Of a stretch of 64,000 nt of DNA, positions 33,840 to 43,142 are shown one piece after another. The notes beneath the pieces were generated by a model. That model searched no databases and was not told the origin of the DNA. It saw only the letters and a list, made by a program, of their open reading frames with translations. A program made the position numbers and the translations under genes. Each line of letters starts with the position of its first letter. Position 1 is the first letter of the stretch. The stretch is from NCBI RefSeq assembly GCF_038433205.1, contig NZ_JBCDNA010000001.1, positions 248,001 to 312,000 on the forward strand. Reading direction: 5' to 3'. The stretch is from Lutimonas vermicola. Lineage in GTDB: Bacteria > Bacteroidota > Bacteroidia > Flavobacteriales > Flavobacteriaceae.

Positions 33840-35096
33840 TCAGGACAGTACCAGTTTATTGTTGGCGAAGATACCGTAAGATTTCCCCAAAAGTTCTTTT
33901 CCTAAAAATGCTGAGTTCTTTGATTTTGATATGATATCCGTTGTATCAAAAACATATTTGGCGTCGGGATCGAATAGGGTCAGCTCTGCCTTTGCATCTT
34001 TTTCAATAACTGAAACGGGAAGGTCAAAGCGTTTGCAGGGATTTTCAGTTAAGCAAGTGATCGTTTCTTCGAGCTCTAATTTTTTTCTGACGCTGCCAAA
34101 AAGTGATTCCATTCCAATGGTCCCGTAAAACCCATTTTCAAATTCCACGTTCTTGTTTTCAATATCAATGGGGTTGTGATCGCTAACGATCATGTCGATG
34201 GTTCCGTCTTTTATACCTCTGATGAGTGATTTTACGTCCTTGTCGGATCTCAATGGCGGTGTTACCTTAAAATTGGTATCAAATGATCTTATTTCTTCAT
34301 CTGTGAGGAATATATGGTGTGAAGCGACACTACAGGTGACGTCAAGCCCTTTTTTCTTGGCTTCTTTGATCAATTGCACGGCCTTGGAAGTACTGATGGT
34401 CGGGATATGTAATTTTCCACCTGTATACTCCAGTAAAGCAAGGTCCCTGGAAATCTGTAATTCTTCAGAAAGATTAGGAATCGAATTAAGTCCGAGCCTT
34501 GTGGTATTTTCACTTTCGTTTACAAATCCGTGAGTCCCAATTCCTGCATCCTGTGGAAAGCTTAAGACAACCCCGTCGAAATTTTGAGCATACAACAACG
34601 CTATTTTAAGCAAATTTGCGTTTTCAACAGATCGGTTATAATCACCGAAAGCTATGGCCCCTGAATTTTTCATGTCATATAATTCGGCCATTTCCTTTCC
34701 TTGTGCCCCTTGGGTAAGATTGGCTATCGGATAAAGGTTGACAGCCGATTCTGAGCTTTTTTGTATCAAAAACTCTACTGCTGATTTGTTGTCGATTAAT
34801 GGATTGGTATTGGGGTTTAAGGCTACTTTTGTAAACCCGGATCTCGCAGCTACTTCCAATCCGTGTTTAATGTTTTCCCTCTCTTCATACCCGGGTTCAC
34901 CTAACGAAACACTGGTGTCGAACCAACCGTTGGAAACGTGAAGGTTTTTCAACTGAATTTCCTTGCAATTTTTCGGGAGTTCCAGTTTTTTGCCAATGTT
35001 CGTAATGATACCATGTTGAATCAAAATATCCATCTTTTGGTTATGATACCTTGAGTTGCTGTCGATGATCTTGGCAGATCTTAGAAGTATGTTCAT
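33840..35096 (-). CDS. Dihydroorotase homologue lacking the metal-binding His pair
   Basis: The 418-residue protein has the dihydroorotase/amidohydrolase fold (GLEVAARSGFTKVALNPNTNP, NFKVTPPLRSDKDVKSLIRGI, GTIGMESLFG). Position 60 onwards reads DTSVSLGEPG where active enzymes have DxHxHxREPG, so both metal-binding His are Ser (62 and 64) and the following Arg is Gly. The late metal/active-site segment is SDHNP instead of TDHAPH. It should not bind the usual zinc pair. Pseudo-dihydroorotases (PyrC'/PyrX) in other bacteria hold aspartate carbamoyltransferase together; a similar structural role is possible. No pyr gene is nearby. Confidence 0.87.
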   Translation of the reverse strand: MNILLRSAKIIDSNSRYHNQKMDILIQHGIITNIGKKLELPKNCKEIQLKNLHVSNGWFDTSVSLGEPGYEERENIKHGLEVAARSGFTKVALNPNTNPLIDNKSAVEFLIQKSSESAVNLYPIANLTQGAQGKEMAELYDMKNSGAIAFGDYNRSVENANLLKIALLYAQNFDGVVLSFPQDAGIGTHGFVNESENTTRLGLNSIPNLSEELQISRDLALLEYTGGKLHIPTISTSKAVQLIKEAKKKGLDVTCSVASHHIFLTDEEIRSFDTNFKVTPPLRSDKDVKSLIRGIKDGTIDMIVSDHNPIDIENKNVEFENGFYGTIGMESLFGSVRKKLELEETITCLTENPCKRFDLPVSVIEKDAKAELTLFDPDAKYVFDTTDIISKSKNSAFLGKELLGKSYGIFANNKLVLS

Positions 35097-35132
35097 TTAT
35101 TTCTTGTTTTGATGCTAATCATCTTAAAATAT

Positions 35133-37094
35133 TTAATTCTTCAAAAATTTTTGAAGCAGAATTTCCAAGATTAAAAAAACCAAAGCAAAAATAACAAATA
35201 ATTGCCATAGTTCTCTATTATTATTCCTTTCGATTCCTTCTTTCATTGCCGTATCCAAAGAATTGAAATAATGGATGTTCTCAAATTGATCAGTCAAAGG
35301 TTTGAGATTGACATAAGTAAGGTCACTTTCAATTCGATCATAATTGAAAGCTAAAGTTTCCAGCAATGTGTCACCTGATTTCAAATCATAAAGGCCTGAA
35401 TTGAGCGGGTAATCCTGGGTAGTTAATTTGATTCGCTCACTTGTTCTAATTTGCATTGGAATGAATTCCATGCCGTTCCCAACAATTTTTAAGGCTTCCT
35501 CATCCGACTTATCTGACCTTGCTGTAATCTCATTTTTTTGTCCTATGGTCAGGTAAATCGACTTATCATTCTTGTTTTGAACCGAAAAATTGTAAAACAG
35601 CGGAACGACAAGGGGCGAATTTACAAAAGTATTTTCCTGGGCAGACAGATGTGAGGAGATCCAGTAGATCTTGTTGTTGAAATATTTTATTTCTGTCACA
35701 AAATCTGTTTGGTCCTCAAACTGGAGTAGTGTGGAGGAATTTTTAAAATCGGCCGTATATCCATCTCGCAATAACGGATATTCAAAGTTATATACTTCTT
35801 TTTCGAATACCTGATCAAAAAACGGATGGTCATAGTTAATCCGGTTGACACTTTTTTCTTCATTGAACTTTCCCGCAATCTTTCCTGTTCCAAAAGCGTT
35901 CAACAGCTTGTTATAAGAGTCAAGATCTGCGTCAACGGCAGGAATGATCACAAGATTTCCATTTTTTTCAGTAAAAGCTGCCAGGCTTTGACTTAGGGGG
36001 TTTGGTATTTTTTCTAATTCATTAAGAATAATGAGATCTTGGTTCGGGATGATGCTTTGATCCAGGTCAGCATAACTGGATTTGATAAAGGCAAACTCTT
36101 GTGGATTGTAAATCCTTTCTAAAAAACTATTCTTGAGACCAATAACCAAAACATTTCTTTTTGGCTTTTTAGGAATACTGAAAAATAGTTCATTATCAAA
36201 ATTCAAACTGTGGTCAGTAAAGGAGATGCTGCCGTAATCTGATGATGAAGCAGGAATCAAGAATTCAATGTGTTCAGTTTCTCCGGGTTTTAAGCTTAAT
36301 GTTGTTTTTCCGTAAAGCAGTTCATTGATAACCAGGGATACACTTAAGTCTTTGACTTCCATTCTCTCGCTGCTTATTTCGGCTTTTAAAGAGATTTGGC
36401 GGCCATTGTTTTTTGTGATCCAGACCGAATCGAGAGAAATGTTTCCTGTGGTGATATCCGACAGGTCGACCAAAGAATAATTGTGTTCTTTACGTATTAA
36501 ACTGGTATCAATAACATTGTTAATACTTTGAAAATCACTAATTAAATAAACATCAAATAAAGTATTGATTTTATTATTTGAATTGGTGTTTACCTGAAAC
36601 AGTACCTGGTTAATATCTTTTTTAAGAGGGAAAAAATCAAGTTCAATCAAAGTCCTTTGAAGGCCCTTTTGGTCCAAATGACTCATAGGCTTGTTGTTGG
36701 TGATCAGGCTCACTTCATCATCTATTGCTTCTAATTTGTCAAGGAGGTAATTTTTGCTCAATTCTAACTTGTCGACGCCGGTGTTACCCTTTGCCTGCAT
36801 ACTCAGTGAATTATCTATATAAAAAATACGCTTCCTTTTTTGAAGGCCTTCATTCTTATTGATAAAAGGTTGAGAAAATGCAATAACCAATGCCATTAAA
36901 GTGAGCATCCGTGCCAAAAGAATGAGAAGCTTTTTGAGTTTGGAGCTTTTTCTGGTTTCGAGCTCTATTTCTTTCAGGAACTTAACATTTGTGAAAACTT
37001 CTTTCTTAAATTTTTGTAGCTGAAACAAATGAATAAGAAGGGGAATAAGCAGCAGAAAAAGAAAAAATAAAATCTCTGGATATTTAAATTGCAT
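35133..37094 (-). CDS. BatA-domain membrane protein
   Basis: The 653-residue protein has an N-terminal aerotolerance BatA-type double transmembrane region (about 7-25 and 57-77, with the LLIHLFQLQKFKKEVFTNVKFL linker). A region resembling a VWA domain follows (RIFYIDNSLSM), then a large extracytoplasmic part, and a final transmembrane helix (about 634-650). The DNSLSM segment matches the MIDAS-like DxSxS start, so metal-dependent protein binding is possible. BatA proteins are linked to stress tolerance and MoxR-type complexes, but no MoxR gene is here. It heads the run BatA, dihydroorotase-like, DUF4870, esterase. Confidence 0.9.
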   Translation of the reverse strand: MQFKYPEILFFLFLLLIPLLIHLFQLQKFKKEVFTNVKFLKEIELETRKSSKLKKLLILLARMLTLMALVIAFSQPFINKNEGLQKRKRIFYIDNSLSMQAKGNTGVDKLELSKNYLLDKLEAIDDEVSLITNNKPMSHLDQKGLQRTLIELDFFPLKKDINQVLFQVNTNSNNKINTLFDVYLISDFQSINNVIDTSLIRKEHNYSLVDLSDITTGNISLDSVWITKNNGRQISLKAEISSERMEVKDLSVSLVINELLYGKTTLSLKPGETEHIEFLIPASSSDYGSISFTDHSLNFDNELFFSIPKKPKRNVLVIGLKNSFLERIYNPQEFAFIKSSYADLDQSIIPNQDLIILNELEKIPNPLSQSLAAFTEKNGNLVIIPAVDADLDSYNKLLNAFGTGKIAGKFNEEKSVNRINYDHPFFDQVFEKEVYNFEYPLLRDGYTADFKNSSTLLQFEDQTDFVTEIKYFNNKIYWISSHLSAQENTFVNSPLVVPLFYNFSVQNKNDKSIYLTIGQKNEITARSDKSDEEALKIVGNGMEFIPMQIRTSERIKLTTQDYPLNSGLYDLKSGDTLLETLAFNYDRIESDLTYVNLKPLTDQFENIHYFNSLDTAMKEGIERNNNRELWQLFVIFALVFLILEILLQKFLKN

Positions 37095-37113
37095 TATTCC
37101 GAATAACTTTGTC

Positions 37114-37121
37114 CAAAAGTA
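37114..37121 (-). promoter_or_regulatory. -7 box (TACTTTTG) for the BatA-domain gene
   Basis: Exact TAnnTTTG match. Predicted start near 37107, about 13 nt before the ATG at 37094. A second exact box (TATATTTG) lies at 37135-37142 and may serve as an alternative. Confidence 0.45.
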
Positions 37122-37187
37122 GGAATTTATTATTCAAATATAAAGCTTAAAATTGGAAATGATCAAGGCGAGGCCCTTACAACAGAA

Positions 37188-38444
37188 CTACTGCTCCACG
37201 CCGTTAAGTTCGGATATTATTCCTTCACTGTCAATTTTAAACCTTTGGTATTTCTTTTTGTGCCTTACAAGCAAAAGTAACTCGGTGGCTGCGTCATCGA
37301 GATCCGTTGTAAGCAGCTTTCCCTCATATTTTTGCGTAATGGTTTCCCGTGTTGTATGGGCTACCACGTGCAACTTTGATTTGTGCTTTTTGAGCATTGT
37401 ATTTAATTGCGGGCCAAGGGTGTCTAAAAGTACATAACCCCTGAACCAGTATGGACTGTCGGAATGGAAAAAAAAGCTTCTCATTTCCATCCAGTGATTT
37501 ACATCATATTTGGTACTGTCGGGATATGCTTCCATCATCTCAAGATACATCGGCTCTTTCATAAAGAAATAAGCTTTATTATTGAATTCTTCAAGCGTAA
37601 TAGGGCCAATGTTCAAAATACCGCCATGCGACATTACGACATGATCAATTTTTAACAAAGATACTTTGCTCCGCAGCCAGGATCCGAGTACCGAATTGAT
37701 CGGATGGAACAACTCTTCATAACCAAGGCCATGGGCCAATGAAATATTTTGCTCCTTTCTGCTGAGATACCTCAGGTCTTTGGTCATGGTCATGATTTCA
37801 TGATTGCCAAGTACAAGATGTGACTCGCCACCGGCTTTTGCAGCTTTTTCTTCCAATTGATAGATAAACCAAAGCACTTTTGTCACATCATCACCACGGT
37901 CAAAAACATCTCCTAAGAAAACAATATGAGCATTTCCTGCTGTCCAATTTAAGTTTTTATCAATGATCTTTGATTTGGTCAGCAAGGTGATCAATTGATC
38001 GTATCTCCCGTGGATATCTCCGACTACATATATAGAATCCACTTTTTTATAAACTGTTTTGTCCTGTTCGGCATTGGCTTTGATCCTCACCTGATGCATT
38101 CCTGCTTTTTCACCTCCGAATTCAAAAGTAAAGGGAGTTTTTATTTCTTTATCAAGGTTAATATTGTGGGTTCTTGCTGTATCTGTTTTCCCGGATGCAA
38201 CAATCCTGTTTCTGGAGTCAATAATTTGATAGCGACCTATGTCTGCTGCCTCGGTGATCCAGCGAAAATTATAGTAATCGGTTTTCCCCACATACAAAGA
38301 GTAGGTCCCTTCATATTTATAATCATTTTGTGTTGCTATCCGGTTTATTTTTGAATGCTTATCAAAGCTCATAAAAATAAATACGGCAGAAACAGCAATG
38401 ATGAAATAGCGCGTTATTAGTATGTTATTTTTAGTCTGTTTCAT
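37188..38444 (-). CDS. Membrane-anchored calcineurin-like metallophosphoesterase
   Basis: The 418-residue protein has an N-terminal membrane helix (about 9-26) and, after ~110 extracytoplasmic residues, a PPP-type phosphoesterase domain. Metal ligand motifs are GDIHGRYDQL, GDVFDRGDD and GNHE, then VMSHGG and HTTRE, the order of PPP Ser/Thr or SLP-type phosphatases. It should act outside the cytoplasmic membrane if the N-terminal helix is a signal anchor. Its ATG overlaps the end of the CotH-like gene by 14 bases, so the phosphatase is translated right after it. Substrate unknown. Confidence 0.9.
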   Translation of the reverse strand: MKQTKNNILITRYFIIAVSAVFIFMSFDKHSKINRIATQNDYKYEGTYSLYVGKTDYYNFRWITEAADIGRYQIIDSRNRIVASGKTDTARTHNINLDKEIKTPFTFEFGGEKAGMHQVRIKANAEQDKTVYKKVDSIYVVGDIHGRYDQLITLLTKSKIIDKNLNWTAGNAHIVFLGDVFDRGDDVTKVLWFIYQLEEKAAKAGGESHLVLGNHEIMTMTKDLRYLSRKEQNISLAHGLGYEELFHPINSVLGSWLRSKVSLLKIDHVVMSHGGILNIGPITLEEFNNKAYFFMKEPMYLEMMEAYPDSTKYDVNHWMEMRSFFFHSDSPYWFRGYVLLDTLGPQLNTMLKKHKSKLHVVAHTTRETITQKYEGKLLTTDLDDAATELLLLVRHKKKYQRFKIDSEGIISELNGVEQ

Positions 38445-39477
38445 AGGCGTGCTTATGTTTTACCCTACAGGCCTTGTTTATTTTTTTATCGACATATTTT
38501 GGGTCATTGAGGTTTTTGTAAAACCCACTGACATACCTGGTCATTGAATTTCTGCTTTTTTCTGTTAAGAAGTCAGCATTTTCGATGATACCTAACATAT
38601 CATCCTGGATACTCAGGTAAAAATCTATTGTTTTTTTATAACCATCTGAACGACAGAAACCCCTGAAATCACGAGTTTTTACATTTTCAAGATTACTTCC
38701 TTCCGGAGGCAGGGCATAAGGCGTATCAACCAATCCAGAATAATCAAAGTCATAAGGGACCGGGATTGGTAACCTTCCCTGATCACCTTTAACAAGTTTC
38801 ATATTGTGCATTTTAGAGATGGACCAATCGTGATTTCCAATCATAAACTGGAACATGATCAACTTGTCGAGTTCTTCCTTATTTGCAACCTCCTGATTTC
38901 TGAGGGAATCCTTAAATACACTTACCTCATTTCTTTTTGCGACATCTTTGATATCTTCAATGAAAAAACCGTAGTGCATATTTGCCCTTTTCGGATTATC
39001 GGAGTCGATATAGGTAATTTCGGCAAGTATAACATTGAAACTATAAGGACTTACTTTCTGATACATTTTATACACCAAATATTCTTTTTGAATGTATTCT
39101 TCATAAGATTTCTCGTTCTGGCAATGTGTCACTAATTTAAGTTTCTTCTGATTTTTAAAAATCGTGTTCTTTGTGTCGGCTTTGTTAAAGGTCAATCTCA
39201 AAGGCGGAAAAGTACATATTTGTTTAAATGTGCGCGAATTTCCACGGACATTGACTTTTAACTGGTGCTCGACGACGGTCCCGTCAGCTTGTGTGTAGGA
39301 TATTTTTGCGTTGTGCTTATTCCTTTCTTTTGTGTCATTTGCCACTGTTTTTAAGGGCATTTCAAGATTTAATACAAGAATGGAATCTGATCGGAACAAC
39401 TTTGCTGCTTTTTGAGCATTGACCGAAAGGTTTGTTAGCAGCAGGAATAAGATTAAAAAAACTGATCTTTGGAACAT
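38431..39477 (-). CDS. Secreted CotH-kinase-like protein (inferred)
   Basis: The 348-residue protein has a signal peptide (residues 1-21, ending SVNAQ). I see the pattern of CotH-like atypical protein kinases: VRGNSR near the start of the domain, a TFPPLRLTF segment, KLKLVTH, then NHDWSISKMHNMKLVKG and PVPYDFDYSG, where the Asp-rich DFD would chelate metal. The match is by eye and the fold is not certain. The next gene, overlapping by 14 bases, encodes an extracytoplasmic phosphoesterase, which would fit a kinase/phosphatase couple acting on surface proteins; that pairing is inference. Confidence 0.6.
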   Translation of the reverse strand: MFQRSVFLILFLLLTNLSVNAQKAAKLFRSDSILVLNLEMPLKTVANDTKERNKHNAKISYTQADGTVVEHQLKVNVRGNSRTFKQICTFPPLRLTFNKADTKNTIFKNQKKLKLVTHCQNEKSYEEYIQKEYLVYKMYQKVSPYSFNVILAEITYIDSDNPKRANMHYGFFIEDIKDVAKRNEVSVFKDSLRNQEVANKEELDKLIMFQFMIGNHDWSISKMHNMKLVKGDQGRLPIPVPYDFDYSGLVDTPYALPPEGSNLENVKTRDFRGFCRSDGYKKTIDFYLSIQDDMLGIIENADFLTEKSRNSMTRYVSGFYKNLNDPKYVDKKINKACRVKHKHAYETD

Positions 39478-39810
39478 AAATGTTACATTTAGGTATTACA
39501 TATGAACCCTGTTTATTAAGGTTTATCTCATACAGGTCAATTATTGGATTCCACCGAGAGATAACAGATTTTTCTCAGATCAAATAAGACAGTTGCAGCC
39601 AGTTCTTATGAAAGCGCAAGATTTATTTTAATTGTTTTTTTACAAAAAATAAACCCAAAATATCTGATTATCAGATGTATCTGTTATCACTAAAACTTTA
39701 ATCAAAAAAGAAATTTCAGAATAAATCCCTAGTAATCCATTGACTATACGTAAATATAAACAAAAAATAAAGGTCATTTCTTTCGAAATGACCTTTATTT
39801 TCAAAACGTC
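39478..39810. other. Intergenic region between the CotH-like gene and lon
   Basis: About 330 bases, AT-rich, no open frame. It contains a perfect palindrome ATCTGAT-T-ATCAGAT (39662-39676) and a 10-base inverted pair GATAACAGAT (39560-39569) and ATCTGTTATC (39679-39688), and ends with the lon terminator. The promoter of the CotH-like gene should also be here, but I could not name an exact TAnnTTTG box. Confidence 0.55.
39762..39796 (-). terminator. Intrinsic terminator after lon
   Basis: Stem AAAGGTCATTTC/GAAATGACCTTT, 12 bp, with a 4-base loop and a T run on the minus strand. It starts 15 bases after the lon stop. Confidence 0.9.
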
Positions 39811-42273
39811 TTAAAGCTGTACCCTTTTTTTAGGTTTCTTAACCTTTTCTTTTAATAAAGCGAGATTGATAACTTCTTTCATTTCTTTTACATAATGGAA
39901 ACTTAATCCCTTCAAATACTTTTCATTGATTTCCTCAACATCCTTTCTGTTTTCATCACAAAGAATAATTTCTTTTATGTTGGCTCTTTTTGCTGCCAGG
40001 ATTTTTTCTTTGATTCCTCCAACGGGAAGCACTTTTCCCCGAAGCGTAATCTCACCGGTCATCGCCAGTCTGGCTTTTACTTTTCGCTGAGTGAGTGTCG
40101 ACACCAAAGAAGTAAGCATGGTGATTCCTGCACTTGGACCGTCTTTTGGTGTAGCCCCTTCAGGAACATGTATATGTAAGTTGTTATGGATCACTGTTTT
40201 ATAATCTATGCCAAATTCATCAAGATTTGCCTTTATGTATTCAAGGGCAATCGTAGCCGATTCTTTCATGACTTTACCCAGATTACCTGTAATCGATAAT
40301 GTACCCTTGCCTTTTGACAGGATTGATTCTATGAAAAGGATGTCACCACCTACACTTGTCCATGCAAGCCCTGTTACAACCCCGGGGATTTGGTTGTTTT
40401 CGTATTTATCCCTTTCAAGGTGTGAAGGACCAAGGATGGATTCAATGTCCTGGTTCGTGATTTTGACATTGTATTCTTCGTCCATGGCAATTGATTTTGC
40501 GGCGAATCTAACAACCTCTGCCAGTTTCTTTTCAAGACCCCTTACACCCGATTCACGCGTATAACCGGTTACGATTTTTTCAAGTTGTTTTTTGCCTACT
40601 TTAAGGTTTGAAGTATCCAGGCCGTGTTCGCGCAATAGTTTTGGAAGCAAATGTCGCTTGCCGATTTCAACCTTTTCCTCAACGGTATAACCACTTACAT
40701 TAATAATTTCCATTCTGTCACGAAGTGCCCATGGAATTGTTGATAAAGTATTTGCCGTCGCGATAAACATCACTTTTGAAAGGTCATAACCAACTTCCAG
40801 GTAATTGTCATAAAAATCAGTATTCTGCTCAGGATCAAGAACTTCAAGCATAGCTGAAGAAGGATCTCCGCTATGATTTGAGCTCAATTTATCGATTTCA
40901 TCCAATACAAATACAGGATTCGATGTTTCGGCTTTTTTAATACTTTGAATTATCCTGCCTGGCAGTGCCCCTATATACGTCTTTCTGTGCCCTCTGATTT
41001 CGGCTTCATCACGTAAACCGCCCAATGACATTCGAACATATTTTCTGCCCAGAGATTCAGCAATTGACTTGCCAAGAGAAGTTTTACCCACTCCAGGAGG
41101 TCCGTACAAGCATATTATGGGAGATTTCATGTCTCCTTTTAGCTTTAACACCGCTAAATGTTCAATGATCCTTTTTTTAACCTTTTCAAGACCGTAATGG
41201 TCCCTGTCTAAAATCTTTTCTGCCCTTTTAAGATCAAACAAGTCGGTACTGTATTCTTCCCATGGTAATTCAAGAAGGAGGTCAAGATAATTTCTTTGTA
41301 CCGAATATTCGGCTACCTGAGGATTCATCCTTTGCAGTCTTCCAATTTCTTTCTCGAATGTATCCTGAATTTCCTTACTCCATTTTTTCTTAGTTGCCAG
41401 CTCCCGCATTTCTTCAATCTCTTCATCATGCGAAACCCCACCAAGTTCTTCCTGAATGGTTTTCATTTGCTGATGAAGGTAATATTCCTTTTGCTGCTGG
41501 TCCATATCTTCACGAACCTTTGACTGAATAGCGTTGCTGAGTTCAAGCCTTTGCAGCTCCTTATTCATTTTTTTTAAGGTGGCCAGGGCCCGGCTTTTTA
41601 AACCATTGATATTCAAAAGTTCTTGTTTCTCTTCTGTGGTCAAATTCAGATTGGATGATACAAAATTGACAAGAAAGGAATTACTTTGAATATTTTTAAT
41701 GGCGAAAGCTGCTTCTGTCGGGAGGTTCGGATTTTCTTTGATGATTCTCAGGGAGATATCTTTGATTGAATCAATGATAGCCTTGAATTCAGTGTCATTT
41801 TTTTCGGGAAGCGTCTCAACGATTTCTTTGACCTTTGCCTTTAAATAAGGTTTCTCTTCAATTAATTGATCTATTTCAAACCGTTTTTTACCTTGCAGGA
41901 CCACCATGGTATTCCCATCAGGCATTTTAAGAATCTTAAGGATGCGCGCAACCGTTCCTATCTGATATATATCTTCCAGACCCGGATCTTCTGTTGCTTC
42001 GTTCTTTTGGGCCACCACACCTATCGTCTTGTTGCCCTTGTTTGCTTCTTTTAACAATTTGATAGATTGATCACGGCCCGCGGTAATCGGGATGACCACT
42101 CCGGGAAACAGTACCGTATTTCTCAGCGGAAGAATTGGTAATGTTTCGGGGACATCTTCTTTTCTTATTTCCTCTTCATCTTCAGGCGTCATCAACGGAA
42201 TTAATTCGGCCTCTTCATCAAGAATATTTTGAAGTGACAAGTTGTCAATATTTATAATTTTTGATCTGCTCAT
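39811..42273 (-). CDS. lon: ATP-dependent protease Lon
   Basis: The 820-residue hexameric AAA+ protease degrades misfolded and regulatory proteins. It has the N-terminal LON substrate domain (LPILPLRNTVLFPGVVIPI), Walker A (GPPGVGKTS), Walker B (FVLDEIDKL), and the serine-lysine protease domain (PKDGPSAGITM with the catalytic Ser, and the Lys further on in PVGGIKEKILAAKRA). Length fits LonA. It is monocistronic, with a strong terminator, and its upstream region carries an 8-N9-8 inverted repeat at 42303-42327 that could be a heat-shock operator. Confidence 0.97.
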   Translation of the reverse strand: MSRSKIINIDNLSLQNILDEEAELIPLMTPEDEEEIRKEDVPETLPILPLRNTVLFPGVVIPITAGRDQSIKLLKEANKGNKTIGVVAQKNEATEDPGLEDIYQIGTVARILKILKMPDGNTMVVLQGKKRFEIDQLIEEKPYLKAKVKEIVETLPEKNDTEFKAIIDSIKDISLRIIKENPNLPTEAAFAIKNIQSNSFLVNFVSSNLNLTTEEKQELLNINGLKSRALATLKKMNKELQRLELSNAIQSKVREDMDQQQKEYYLHQQMKTIQEELGGVSHDEEIEEMRELATKKKWSKEIQDTFEKEIGRLQRMNPQVAEYSVQRNYLDLLLELPWEEYSTDLFDLKRAEKILDRDHYGLEKVKKRIIEHLAVLKLKGDMKSPIICLYGPPGVGKTSLGKSIAESLGRKYVRMSLGGLRDEAEIRGHRKTYIGALPGRIIQSIKKAETSNPVFVLDEIDKLSSNHSGDPSSAMLEVLDPEQNTDFYDNYLEVGYDLSKVMFIATANTLSTIPWALRDRMEIINVSGYTVEEKVEIGKRHLLPKLLREHGLDTSNLKVGKKQLEKIVTGYTRESGVRGLEKKLAEVVRFAAKSIAMDEEYNVKITNQDIESILGPSHLERDKYENNQIPGVVTGLAWTSVGGDILFIESILSKGKGTLSITGNLGKVMKESATIALEYIKANLDEFGIDYKTVIHNNLHIHVPEGATPKDGPSAGITMLTSLVSTLTQRKVKARLAMTGEITLRGKVLPVGGIKEKILAAKRANIKEIILCDENRKDVEEINEKYLKGLSFHYVKEMKEVINLALLKEKVKKPKKRVQL

Positions 42274-42302
42274 ACTTTTTTTAAGTCATTTTGACATTAT
42301 TA

Positions 42303-42327
42303 ATACAAACTCGATGTAGGTTTGTAT
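42303..42327 (-). promoter_or_regulatory. 8-N9-8 inverted repeat upstream of lon
   Basis: ATACAAAC and GTTTGTAT are separated by 9 bases, starting 30 bases before the lon ATG. The arm length and spacing recall the CIRCE heat-shock operator (9-N9-9) but the sequence is different. A repressor cannot be named. Confidence 0.4.
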
Positions 42328-42563
42328 ATTTTCTCATTATTCAATTATCTCATTTAGAAAGAGTTGTGTATTAATAACCTTTCTATGCCTTATCTAATGG
42401 TCAATTCTTGTGCCAAGCAGCTATTTCATCAGAAGAAAGTTTCTCAAGCATGGATACTTAAATTATTATATTGATAATTAATCCTTTATAAAAAATTGTA
42501 ATTTTATTTCATTAAAGTGTAACATCACGATAAATGAATTGTCATTAATATAGAACCAAAGCA
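42328..42563. other. Divergent intergenic region between lon and the ECF sigma gene
   Basis: AT-rich, no open frame. I see no exact TAnnTTTG box in front of the sigma gene, which would fit an ECF gene that uses its own sigma factor for transcription; this is inference. Confidence 0.4.
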
Positions 42564-43136
42564 TTGCAAGTGGAACAACAGCATATAACCGAACTATTAC
42601 AGGCTTGTAAAAACGGAAGTACAACAGCGCAATTTGAGATATACAAATTATATTACAAGGCAATGTTTAATACAGCCCTAAGAATTCTGCAGAATAGTTT
42701 TGATGCAGAGGATGTAATGCAGGAGGCTTTTTTAAATGCCTTTACAAAATTGGATACCTATAAAGGGGAAGTGCCTTTTGGAGCCTGGTTAAAAAGAATT
42801 GTGATCAACAGAAGTTTGACGCAGATAAAAAAGAAAAACAAATTACAGGAGGTGAATTTAGAAGTCATTGATAGAAAGCTTGAAGATGTGGATGAAAACG
42901 AAGTAAACGAATCAAAAATTGACTATGTGAATTTAAAAGTTAAGAAAGTGGCTCATGCGATGCAGCAATTAAAAGATAGTTATCGAAGGGTACTTACTTT
43001 AAGTTTGATCGAAGGCTATGACAATGAGGAAATTGCAGAAATACTCAATATCAGCAATGAGAATTGCAGAACGAAGATCTCAAGAGCCAAGAGCAGGTTA
43101 CGTAAAATACTAACGGAGTCATCCGTTTTAAATTGA
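42564..43136 (+). CDS. ECF RNA polymerase sigma factor
   Basis: The 190-residue sigma-70 family factor of the extracytoplasmic-function type has region 2 (ALRILQNSFDAEDVMQEAFLNAFTKLDTYKGEVPFGAWLKRIVINRSL) and region 4 with its helix-turn-helix (LIEGYDNEEIAEILNISNENCRTKISRAKSRLRK). No region 3. The first codon is TTG at 42564, with GTG at 42570 as an alternative; there is no ATG. It starts a run of four same-strand genes spaced 6-20 bases apart, the next being a probable anti-sigma factor. Confidence 0.92.
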   Translation: MQVEQQHITELLQACKNGSTTAQFEIYKLYYKAMFNTALRILQNSFDAEDVMQEAFLNAFTKLDTYKGEVPFGAWLKRIVINRSLTQIKKKNKLQEVNLEVIDRKLEDVDENEVNESKIDYVNLKVKKVAHAMQQLKDSYRRVLTLSLIEGYDNEEIAEILNISNENCRTKISRAKSRLRKILTESSVLN

Positions 43137-43142
43137 AGGATC

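Noticed and set aside
39662..39676. ATCTGATTATCAGAT as a terminator
   Set aside because: It has no T run after it on either strand; the real lon terminator is the hairpin at 39769-39796.
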